Of a stretch of DNA of 52,452 nucleotides, positions 7,392 to 15,074 are shown piece after piece (the stretch's first letter is position 1; each line of letters opens with the position of its first letter). A program made the translations under genes and the position numbers. The notes beneath the pieces were generated by a model, which saw only the letters and a list, made by a program, of their open reading frames with translations, was not told where the DNA came from and made no database searches. Location: NCBI GenBank assembly GCA_944390945.1, contig CALXRV010000021.1, forward strand, positions 1 through 52,452, given 5' to 3'. Source of the DNA: an uncultured Clostridia bacterium. Its GTDB lineage: Bacteria > Bacillota > Dehalobacteriia > UBA4068.

Positions 7392-8729
7392 TCAATCCTC
7401 GTCCTTTTCCCGCTTGCGCCAGATCAGCGAGATCGGCACGCCGGCAAAACCAAAGGCTTCCCGCAGCCGGTTTTCCAGATAACGCGCATAGGAAAAATGC
7501 ATGATCTCCGGATCGTTGAGAAAGATGACGATCTTCGGCGGCTTGACGCCGACCTGCGTCGCATAGAGCACCTTCAGCCGCCGTCCCTTGTCCGTAGGCG
7601 GCGGGTTGAGCGCCACCGCTTCGCGCAGCACTTCGTTCAGCTGCGCGGTCGGTACGCGGCGGTTGCATTGTTCCGAGATAAAATCAACCAGCGGCAGTAT
7701 CCTGTCGCAACGCTGGCCGGTCTTGGCAGAGACGAACAGGGTCAGCGCATAGCTGGCAAATCCCAGTTCTTCCTTCAACTCTTTTTCAAAACGGGCCATC
7801 GTATTGGAATCCTTTTCCGGTAGATCCCACTTATTGACGAGGATCAGCAATCCCTTACCCAGCTCATGCGCATAACCGGCAATATGCTTATCCTGTTCGA
7901 TGATGCCGGCTGCCGCATCGATGACCAGCACCGCCACATCTGCGCGGTCGACTGCGTTCAGCGCGCGGGCAATGCTGTAATGCTCCGCCGGTTCGCTGAT
8001 GCGCGCTTTGCGCCGCATACCGGCGGTATCGATGATCATATAATCGCGCCCATTTTGCCGCAACACGCTGTCGATCGCATCACGCGTGGTGCCCGGCATG
8101 TCGGAGACGATCACCCGCTCCGTTCCCAGCAGGCGGTTGACCAGCGAACTCTTGCCGACATTCGGGCGGCCGATGAAAGCAAGGCGTACCATATCCCCCT
8201 CTGCTTCCGTCTCGCCGGCAGGCGGCAAGCAGGCGACGACAGCATCCAGCAGATCGCCGATATTCAACGCCTGCACGGCGGAAACCGGCACCGGCTCACC
8301 CAACGCCAGGGAATAAAAATCATAGACCTGCAGCATGCGCGATTCATCGGCAAAATTATCCGCCTTGTTCACCGCCAGCACAACCGGTTTCCCACTGCGG
8401 CGCAGCAACTCCGCCACATCCTCGTCATCCGCAGTCAATCCGGCGGAAAGATCGACGACAAAGATGATGACCGCAGCTTCTTCGATCGCCAATTCCGCCT
8501 GCTGCCGCACCTTGCCATAGATCAGGCCGCCATCTGCCTGAAATTTGATCCCGCCTGTATCGATCAGCGTAAATTCACGTCCAAGCCATTCCGCATCGCG
8601 GTAAAGACGATCGCGTGTAATGCCCGGCGTATCCTCGACAATCGCATGGCGCGCGCCGATAATCCGGTTGAACAAGGTGGATTTGCCGACATTCTCGCGT
8701 CCAACAATGGCAACGATCGGTTTGCTCAT
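7392..8729 (-). CDS. der: Ribosome biogenesis GTPase Der (EngA)
   Basis: Der (445 aa) is an essential double-GTPase needed for maturation of the 50S subunit. Two tandem G domains are visible: GRENVGKSTLF with DTGG and NKAD, and GRPNVGKSSLVN with DTAGMRRKAR and NKWD. A C-terminal KH-like domain ends in LIWRKREKDED. The start MSKPIVAIVG at 8727-8729 has AGAAGGAG 6 nt upstream, and was preferred over an in-frame ATG 42 nt earlier that lies inside the end of the preceding gene. Its neighbour upstream is the DUF512 protein, as in many Clostridia. Confidence 0.96.
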   Translation of the reverse strand: MSKPIVAIVGRENVGKSTLFNRIIGARHAIVEDTPGITRDRLYRDAEWLGREFTLIDTGGIKFQADGGLIYGKVRQQAELAIEEAAVIIFVVDLSAGLTADDEDVAELLRRSGKPVVLAVNKADNFADESRMLQVYDFYSLALGEPVPVSAVQALNIGDLLDAVVACLPPAGETEAEGDMVRLAFIGRPNVGKSSLVNRLLGTERVIVSDMPGTTRDAIDSVLRQNGRDYMIIDTAGMRRKARISEPAEHYSIARALNAVDRADVAVLVIDAAAGIIEQDKHIAGYAHELGKGLLILVNKWDLPEKDSNTMARFEKELKEELGFASYALTLFVSAKTGQRCDRILPLVDFISEQCNRRVPTAQLNEVLREAVALNPPPTDKGRRLKVLYATQVGVKPPKIVIFLNDPEIMHFSYARYLENRLREAFGFAGVPISLIWRKREKDED

Positions 8730-8748
8730 CAGAAACTCCTTCTCCCGC

Positions 8749-10056
8749 TCAATCGCAATCCTGTTCACCAAAAATACCGGCGAGCAGGCCGGCTGGCGTC
8801 GGCTCCGTCACCTGCAGCGCAACGCCGAGCTGATCGGCCAGCTGGGAAAGCGTCATATCATCCAAAAAAATATCTTCATCAAATTTCAACATGTTGGCCG
8901 GCAGCAACAGCCTGTCGTAGCGGCTGCCGTCGATCGCATGCAGCAAACAGCTGCCGGTAAGCAGACCGGTAGCGGTCACCGTCGGGCCATAAAACATGTT
9001 TTCCACGGTCAGCAGTTCAAGATTCGCGCCGCTCGCTGCGCGGATTTCTTCCACCGCCGCACGCAGCACCGCCGCGCCGCTGACACCGGTCACCACGCCA
9101 ATGCGGCCGGGCGGCGGCTGTAACGGGATATCATAACGCAGGCTCTCCCATTCTTCAAGCCAGCGCGCCGCCATGCCGACGCCGTTTTCAATCTGGCTGA
9201 ATTCACCATAACGCGCTGCCGGCGGAAACGGAAGGCCCGCCCGTACATAAAGCTCGTCTGCCGCATAGACGAAAGGCGAGCCGCAGGCCGCAAGATAACG
9301 TGCCTGCCGTTCCTCAATCATCGCAATCAGCTCGCGCGCTTCCTGCGGGGTAAACAGGCGCAACTCGGGGTTTTTCTGAAAACGGGTCAGCCCCACCGGC
9401 ACCACGGCCATCGTCTCCACGCCAGGATGAAGCGCATAAAGCGCATCGATCGTATCCATAAGATAGCGGCCGTCGTTAATCCCCGGACAAAGCACAACCT
9501 GCGCATGGATCGTCACATGCAGCGAGATCAAACGCTGCAGCGTAAGCAGTATCTCCGCCGGCTGCCGCCGCCCGAGCAGCTTCTGTCGCAGGATCGGATC
9601 CACCGCATGCACGGAAATATACAGCGGCGAAATATGCATCTCAGCGATACGGCGGTAGTCTGCATCCGTCAGGTTGGTACAGGTGATGAAATTGCCTTCC
9701 AAAAAACTCATCCGGTAATCATCATCTTTCAGCAGCAGCGAGCGGCGCGGCTGCGGCTGCAGCTGATCGATGAAACAAAACAGGCAATGGTTGCGGCAGG
9801 AGCGGATACGATCGAAAACATTGGCGGAAAAGACGAGGCCCAGATCTTCATCCACATATTTTTCCAGCTCACAAAACCAGACTTCGCCATCCGGTTTGCG
9901 CACCTCCAGCTCCAGATAATCGTCCTCGCAATGATAATGATAATCGATCAGGTCGCCGACCGGCTCGCCATTGATCGAAAGCAGCTCGTCGCCAGGCGCG
10001 AGGCCGATCTCTTCCGCTATGCTGCCAGGGATGATCTCGCTGATCAGACCGCCCAT
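8749..10056 (-). CDS. DUF512 protein: PDZ plus radical-SAM-like domain
   Basis: A 435-aa protein of the family found beside der in anaerobic Firmicutes. Residues 1-60 form a PDZ-like domain (GLAPGDELLSINGEPVGD). A cysteine cluster CRNHCLFCFIDQLQP follows at about 87-101; it matches the CxxxCxxC spacing of radical SAM iron-sulfur sites. The C-terminal DUF512 region includes NMFYGPTVTATGLLTG. The molecular function is unproven. GGAGGAAAGA precedes the ATG. It is the first gene of the DUF512-der-plsY-gpsA operon and is transcribed divergently from thrS. Confidence 0.9.
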   Translation of the reverse strand: MGGLISEIIPGSIAEEIGLAPGDELLSINGEPVGDLIDYHYHCEDDYLELEVRKPDGEVWFCELEKYVDEDLGLVFSANVFDRIRSCRNHCLFCFIDQLQPQPRRSLLLKDDDYRMSFLEGNFITCTNLTDADYRRIAEMHISPLYISVHAVDPILRQKLLGRRQPAEILLTLQRLISLHVTIHAQVVLCPGINDGRYLMDTIDALYALHPGVETMAVVPVGLTRFQKNPELRLFTPQEARELIAMIEERQARYLAACGSPFVYAADELYVRAGLPFPPAARYGEFSQIENGVGMAARWLEEWESLRYDIPLQPPPGRIGVVTGVSGAAVLRAAVEEIRAASGANLELLTVENMFYGPTVTATGLLTGSCLLHAIDGSRYDRLLLPANMLKFDEDIFLDDMTLSQLADQLGVALQVTEPTPAGLLAGIFGEQDCD

Positions 10057-10191
10057 TCTTTCCTCCGCCTACCTGCTCGCGCAGGGTAAAAGTTATTTCA
10101 AATCAATCATTATTATCCCCTATCCCCGCCAAATAGTCAAGGCCGGCCGCCTCTTTCTTTCTCCAGGCTGCAGCCCCGCAGATTTGCGCTC

Positions 10192-10220
10192 TTGACAGGA
10201 TACCGTTTGCGTGTTAGGAT
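10192..10220 (+). promoter_or_regulatory. Promoter of the thrS leader
   Basis: TTGACA (10192-10197) and TAGGAT (10215-10220) are spaced by 17 bp. Transcription would begin near 10227, directly before the T-box leader and about 355 nt before the thrS start codon. Confidence 0.8.
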
Positions 10221-10227
10221 AACTTTA

Positions 10228-10466
10228 TATCTCGCATAAGCAAAGCGTTGATCCGGACATGGGCCGGCATCCACCCCTTACAGAGAGCCGTGCAGTCGCT
10301 GCGAGCACGGCAGGGAGTGCGTCGTCCTACCACCGGGGAGCGCGGGGGCGAACCCCCGCCGTGAAGCTGCGTCAATGCATCGAGCGGTCCTGCCGTACGG
10401 CAGGGCAATTCGGGTGGAACCATGGAGCAGACGCTTCATCCCGTAGGGATGAAGCGTCTTTTGTTT
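10228..10466 (+). promoter_or_regulatory. T-box riboswitch leader, probably tRNA-Thr specific
   Basis: The leader between the promoter and thrS shows the T-box core GGGTGGAACCA (about 10412-10422), just before an intrinsic terminator. Upstream are several hairpins: 10342-10359 (7 bp, CGAA loop) and the palindrome 10389-10404, plus an AGAGAG element near 10282. Uncharged tRNA pairing with the T-box would form the antiterminator and permit thrS transcription. Tandem ACC triplets at 10329-10334 are candidate threonine specifier codons; I did not fold the full Stem I, so the specifier assignment is tentative, but the downstream gene makes tRNA-Thr the natural ligand. Confidence 0.85.
10430..10466 (+). 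terminator. T-box regulated terminator
   Basis: A perfect 13-bp stem (10430-10442 with 10446-10458) is followed by TTTTGTTTT. The 5' flank overlaps the antiterminator side that contains the T-box sequence, as expected for a transcription attenuator. Its position 117 nt before the thrS start leaves room for a normal ribosome site. Confidence 0.9.
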
Positions 10467-10582
10467 TCCGCGCCCGTGCCAACGCTGTTCCGCATGGCGG
10501 CGAGATTTCGGCAGCATGCCTGCAGATTATAGGAACATCGCTTCGGCTTGAAATGTTCGCAGAAACAAAGGAGGTACTCAGC

Positions 10583-12487
10583 ATGCAAGTCAATTTTTCC
10601 CAGTTTGGCAGCCAACAGGTGGAGGAAGGCCAGAGCATCATCGCGGCGCTCAAGGCGATCGACCGCGACCTGACCAAGCGGGCCTGCGTCGCCCGGCTCA
10701 ACGGCAAGACCGTCGATCTGCGCACCCCGCTACAGGACGGCGATACGGTAGAAATCCTCACCTTTGACGATGCTGAGGGACGCGATGCCTTCCGCCACAG
10801 CAGCAGCCATATCATGGCGCAGGCGGTACAGCATCTTTTCCCCGGCACAAAATTCGGCATTGGCCCGGCGATCAAAGACGGGTTCTATTATGATCTGGAT
10901 AGCGAGCATACCTTTACCGCCGAAGACCTGGCAGCGATCGAAAAGGAAATGCAGAAGATTGTCAAAGCCAACTATCCCTTTGCGCGCAGCGTGATCAGCC
11001 GTGCCGATGCACTGCATCTGTTCAAGGAAAAGGGCGAAATCTATAAAGTGGATCTGATCGAAAATTTGCCGGAGGACGCTGTCATCAGTATCTACCAGCA
11101 GGGCGACTTTCTTGATCTTTGCGCCGGCCCGCATCTGATGAGCACCGGCGGCGTCAAAGCGTTCAAGTTGATGAGCCTGGCCGGCGCTTACTGGCATGGC
11201 GACAGCCGCAATAAAATGCTGCAGCGCATCTATGCCACCAGTTTTCCGGACAAAGCGCAGCTGGAAGAATATCTCTTCCGGCTGGAGGAAGCAAAGCGCC
11301 GCGATCACCGCAAACTGGGGCAGGAGCTGGAACTGTTCATGCTGACCGAAGAAGGCCCCGGTTTCCCCTTCTTCCTGCCCAAAGGCATGATACTCCGTAA
11401 CGAACTGGAAAACTACTGGCGCGTCGAGCATCAGCGCTGGGGTTACGATGAGATTAAAACGCCGGTCATCCTCAACCGTGCGCTGTGGGAGCAGAGCGGC
11501 CACTGGGATCATTACAAAAACAATATGTATTTCACGCAGATTGACGGCGCGGATTTTGCGATCAAACCGATGAACTGCCCCGGCGGCATTCTCGTCTACA
11601 AAGCGAAGCCGCACAGCTATAAGGAGCTGCCGATCCGCTGCGGCGAGCTCGGGCTTGTACACCGCCACGAACTTTCCGGCGCATTGCACGGCCTGATGCG
11701 CGTGCGCTGCTTTACGCAGGACGATGCGCATATCTTCATGACGCCGGAACAGATCAAAGATGAGATCATCGGCGTAATGCGTATGATCGACCAGTTCTAC
11801 AGCCTATTCGGCTTCCAATATCATGTCGAACTTTCTACACGGCCGGAAAACAGTATGGGTGACCCGGCGATCTGGGATATGGCGGAGAAAGCCCTGGCCG
11901 CTGCGATGGATGAGACAGGGCGCCCCTATGTAATCAATGAAGGCGACGGCGCTTTCTATGGCCCGAAGCTGGATTTCCACCTGGAGGACTGCCTGGGCCG
12001 CACCTGGCAGTGCGGTACGATCCAGCTCGATTTCCAGATGCCGGAAAAATTTGATCTCACCTATATTGGTGCGGATAATCAGCCGCATCGTCCGGTAATG
12101 ATCCACCGCGTCATCTTCGGCAGCATCGAGCGCTTTATCGGCATCCTGACCGAGCATTTCGCCGGCGCCTTCCCGCTCTGGCTCTCGCCGGTACAGGCCC
12201 GGGTAATGAACATTACGGAACGCCAGTCCGCCTATGCGGCAGAGGTGGCGGCAAAGCTGCGCGCCGCAGGTATCCGCACAGAACTGGACGACCGTAACGA
12301 GAAGATCGGCTACAAGATTCGCGCCGCACAGACGGAGAAGGTTCCCTATATGCTGGTGTTGGGCGATAAGGAAGAAGAATCCGCCACCGCTGCACTGCGC
12401 CGCCGCGGCGAAGGGGATCTCGGCGCCAAGCCGCTGGATGAGATCATCCGTATGCTGCAGGAGGAGATCGCCAGCAAAGCCTATTAG
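10583..12487 (+). CDS. thrS: Threonine--tRNA ligase
   Basis: ThrRS (EC 6.1.1.3, 634 aa) charges tRNA-Thr. An N-terminal TGS domain occupies residues 1-62. The editing domain carries HSSSH near residue 72. The class II core has MNCPGG near 330 and DDAH near 384, which with a later His supply the zinc ligands. The C-terminal anticodon domain starts near LSPVQARVMN. The ATG at 10583 has AAAGGAGG 9 nt upstream. The gene lies behind a T-box leader, so expression should rise when uncharged tRNA-Thr accumulates. Its TAG stop overlaps the TAA stop of the convergent ylbJ. Confidence 0.97.
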   Translation: MQVNFSQFGSQQVEEGQSIIAALKAIDRDLTKRACVARLNGKTVDLRTPLQDGDTVEILTFDDAEGRDAFRHSSSHIMAQAVQHLFPGTKFGIGPAIKDGFYYDLDSEHTFTAEDLAAIEKEMQKIVKANYPFARSVISRADALHLFKEKGEIYKVDLIENLPEDAVISIYQQGDFLDLCAGPHLMSTGGVKAFKLMSLAGAYWHGDSRNKMLQRIYATSFPDKAQLEEYLFRLEEAKRRDHRKLGQELELFMLTEEGPGFPFFLPKGMILRNELENYWRVEHQRWGYDEIKTPVILNRALWEQSGHWDHYKNNMYFTQIDGADFAIKPMNCPGGILVYKAKPHSYKELPIRCGELGLVHRHELSGALHGLMRVRCFTQDDAHIFMTPEQIKDEIIGVMRMIDQFYSLFGFQYHVELSTRPENSMGDPAIWDMAEKALAAAMDETGRPYVINEGDGAFYGPKLDFHLEDCLGRTWQCGTIQLDFQMPEKFDLTYIGADNQPHRPVMIHRVIFGSIERFIGILTEHFAGAFPLWLSPVQARVMNITERQSAYAAEVAAKLRAAGIRTELDDRNEKIGYKIRAAQTEKVPYMLVLGDKEEESATAALRRRGEGDLGAKPLDEIIRMLQEEIASKAY

Positions 12488-13593
12488 CCCCGGCCGCGCC
12501 ACAACAGATACGCAACTGCGCAGGCTGCCAGCCAGAGCAGTGAAGCGAAAGCTGCCGGCGCCAACAGGACAGCGGGTGGCAAGGATATGGCCATAACCGT
12601 ACCTGCTGCTACAGGCGCAGCTGCTGGGGTATGGGGCAGCAACCAGGCCAGCAGCAATGCGGAAGCCAACGCATGCAGCGGCCTGCTGAGCAAATACCAG
12701 CGCGGGCTGATCTCCGTATCCGCGATCATCGCCAGCACCTGCGCCTGTACGGAAAAGCCGCCAAATGCAAGCTGTGCTGCGGCCAGCGGCAGAGCAGCGG
12801 TAAGCGGCAGGCCGCAGACCGCCAGCGCCTGCATGCCGTTTGACATCTCCCAGAGGCCGTTAAGCGCGGCAAACAGCAGCGGACGTTCTTCGCTCAGCGT
12901 CGCTGGCGCAAGCATGGCGCTCAGTACGGAAAAAAATACCATATAGCAACCGATCAATGCAATATTGGCGGCGGCGCGTTGTGCCGCCGCCTTTAACATG
13001 TTGGCAAATGGAAGCGCTGCCTGCTGGGGATCATCTCCCCTACGCTGCGCCGTAAAGCCGGCAGCCATCTTTGCGGCATCTGACCGCGACGCTGCCTGAT
13101 TTCGGTTCTGGCGGCGCGCGAACAGCCCAAGCAGAATGCCAAGCAACAGGTTAAGTCCGTAATGCACGCCAGCAAGCAGGGGGGCGGCAGCCGGTTGGGC
13201 AAACAGGCCCGCCGCGACTGCAACCGTGATGTAAAGCGGTCCAGCATTATTGGTAAACGCCAGCAAACGGCCGGCCTGTTCCCGATCCACTTCCCCGCTG
13301 CGATAAAGTCCTGCCGTCACCGCGGCGCCGGTCGGGAAACCGGCGCTAAATCCGAGCGCCACGGCAAAGGAAGCGCTACCCGGCAAGTAAAACAGCGGTC
13401 GCATCAGCGGAGCCAACAGACGCCCGGCTGCCTGCGCTGCGCCCAGCTGGAGCAGCAGTTCGCTGATGATAAAAAACGGCAACAGCGAAGGCAGCACCAC
13501 ACGATACCAAAGCGCAAAGCCGCTGCCCGCCGCAGCAAAAGCTTCAGCCGGCCGCAGCAGCATCACAACCAGCAGCCCGGCCAGCGGCAGCAT
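12484..13593 (-). CDS. ylbJ: Sporulation integral membrane protein YlbJ/SpoVV
   Basis: A polytopic membrane protein (369 aa with this start) of the nucleoside-recognition/gate family. In B. subtilis YlbJ (SpoVV) works in the outer forespore membrane and is needed for dipicolinic acid uptake into the spore. Features include an N-terminal hydrophobic helix, VVLPSLLPFFIISELLLQLG, the conserved FSAGFPTGA motif, TNNAGPLYI, and a second gate repeat near GCYMVFFSVLSAM. The start is uncertain: ATG 13591-13593 is the first plausible one, with a GTG three codons earlier. Longer reading is unlikely because it runs through the ackA promoter. In Clostridia it often neighbours ackA or rsmD-coaD, as here. 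Confidence 0.88.
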   Translation of the reverse strand: MLPLAGLLVVMLLRPAEAFAAAGSGFALWYRVVLPSLLPFFIISELLLQLGAAQAAGRLLAPLMRPLFYLPGSASFAVALGFSAGFPTGAAVTAGLYRSGEVDREQAGRLLAFTNNAGPLYITVAVAAGLFAQPAAAPLLAGVHYGLNLLLGILLGLFARRQNRNQAASRSDAAKMAAGFTAQRRGDDPQQAALPFANMLKAAAQRAAANIALIGCYMVFFSVLSAMLAPATLSEERPLLFAALNGLWEMSNGMQALAVCGLPLTAALPLAAAQLAFGGFSVQAQVLAMIADTEISPRWYLLSRPLHALASALLLAWLLPHTPAAAPVAAGTVMAISLPPAVLLAPAAFASLLWLAACAVAYLLWRGRG

Positions 13594-13643
13594 CCGCGCC
13601 ACTCGCCGCAGTGTCAGAATCGTAGGCTTTGTCAAATTTTTCT

Positions 13644-13671
13644 TTGCACCACCTGATTTATATGTTATAAT
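13644..13671 (+). promoter_or_regulatory. Promoter of ackA
   Basis: TTGCAC (13644-13649) and a perfect TATAAT (13666-13671) are spaced by 16 bp. The leader to the ackA ATG would be about 85 nt. It lies in the divergent interval with ylbJ. Confidence 0.78.
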
Positions 13672-13761
13672 TGATGTGTATGCGGTGCGTCTGCATTTTA
13701 GCGCTGCGCGCCGGCTTTCATTTCTTTCCGTTGTCACCAATAATCTTATGGAGGTCTGTCA

Positions 13762-14952
13762 ATGAAAATCCTTGTTTTGAACTGCGGCTCTTCGTCCCTT
13801 AAGTACCAGCTGTTCAATATGGACGATGAAAGCGTGATGGCAAAAGGTCTGGTGGAGAAGATCGGTCTGCCGGATTCCCTGCTCACCCATCAGCCCGCCG
13901 GCGGGGAAAAGGTGAAGATCGCCACCGAGATCCCCAACCACAGCGTTGCTATTGAGCTGGTCGTCAATGCGCTGCTGGATGAAAAGCACGGCGTGATCCG
14001 CGACATGAAAGAGATCGACGCAGTCGGCCACCGCACCGTACATGGCGGCACCACCTTCACCCAGTCCTGCCGTATCACCGACGCCGTCGTCGCTGAGATG
14101 GAACGCCTGGTCGAGCTGGCTCCGCTGCATAATCCGCCCGGCATCCTCGGCATCCGTGCCTGCGAGGAGAAAATCCCCGGTGTGCCGATGGTCGGCGTAT
14201 TTGACACCTCTTTCCATCAGACGATGGATGCGGCGCATTACCTTTATGGCCTGCCTTACGAGCTGTTTGAAAAATATCAGCTCCGTAAATATGGCTTCCA
14301 CGGCACTTCGCATCGCTTTGTCTCCATGCGCTGCCGCGAGCTGCTCGGCAACCCGGCAGAAAGCAAGATCATCACCTGCCACCTGGGCAACGGCTCTTCG
14401 CTGGCTGCGGTGAAGGACGGCAAAGTCATTGATACCTCGATGGGCTTCACGCCGCTGGAAGGTCTTGTGATGGGTACGCGCTGCGGCGATCTCGACCCGG
14501 CGATTCTGCCCTATTTGATGCGCAAGGAAGGTCTGGATGCGGATGGCATCGACAAGCTGATCAACAAGAAATCCGGTTTGCTCGGCGTTTCCGGCGTCAG
14601 CAGCGATATGCGCGATATTGAAGATGCAGCCAAGAATGGTAATGAACGCGCGCAGATCGCGCTCGATATGTTCGTCAAGACCGTACTGCGCTACATCGGC
14701 GCTTATGCGGCGGAGCTCAATGGCGTGGACGCGATTGTCTTTACTGCCGGCATCGGCGAAAACGGCATTGCCATGCGGGAAAATATCTGCCGGAACCTCA
14801 GTTACCTGGGTGTGGAATTCGACGCAAAAGCAAACGACTGCCGCGGCAAGGAAGTCGAGATCAGCAAGCCCGGTTCCAAGGTGCGCGTATTCGTCATCCC
14901 CACCAATGAGGAACTGATGATCGCCCGCGATACGAAAGAGCTGGTCCAGTAA
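13762..14952 (+). CDS. ackA: Acetate kinase
   Basis: AckA (EC 2.7.2.1, 396 aa) interconverts acetyl-phosphate and acetate with ATP formation, the substrate-level phosphorylation step of acetogenic fermentation. ASKHA-fold motifs are all present: NCGSSSLKYQLF, GHRTVHGG, GTSHRFVSMR, HLGNGSSLAAVKDGK, GTRCGDLDPA and FTAGIGENG. TGGAGG precedes the ATG. The usual partner pta (phosphotransacetylase) is not adjacent. A hairpin terminator candidate follows, so it is probably monocistronic despite lying upstream of the yceD cluster. Confidence 0.97.
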   Translation: MKILVLNCGSSSLKYQLFNMDDESVMAKGLVEKIGLPDSLLTHQPAGGEKVKIATEIPNHSVAIELVVNALLDEKHGVIRDMKEIDAVGHRTVHGGTTFTQSCRITDAVVAEMERLVELAPLHNPPGILGIRACEEKIPGVPMVGVFDTSFHQTMDAAHYLYGLPYELFEKYQLRKYGFHGTSHRFVSMRCRELLGNPAESKIITCHLGNGSSLAAVKDGKVIDTSMGFTPLEGLVMGTRCGDLDPAILPYLMRKEGLDADGIDKLINKKSGLLGVSGVSSDMRDIEDAAKNGNERAQIALDMFVKTVLRYIGAYAAELNGVDAIVFTAGIGENGIAMRENICRNLSYLGVEFDAKANDCRGKEVEISKPGSKVRVFVIPTNEELMIARDTKELVQ

Positions 14953-14991
14953 CCGCAACGGGGATTCCCCTGCAAATAAGCAAAACGGCAG

Positions 14992-15021
14992 GGCGCGGCA
15001 TCGATTGCCGCGCCTTTGCCT
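14992..15021 (+). terminator. Candidate terminator of ackA
   Basis: A 9-bp GC-rich stem (14992-15000 with 15006-15014) with a 5-nt loop is followed by the weak T-tract TTTGCCTTGATT. Its position 40 nt behind the ackA stop supports a terminator role, but the T-run is poor. Confidence 0.55.
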
Positions 15022-15074
15022 TGATTCTGAACGGCTGCGGCGCAGCAGTATAGCCATCTGCAGAAAGGAAAAGC

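Noticed and set aside
13759..15057. 432-codon minus-strand frame covering ackA
   Set aside because: Complete acetate kinase is on the plus strand with promoter and ribosome site; the minus frame shows no recognisable domain.
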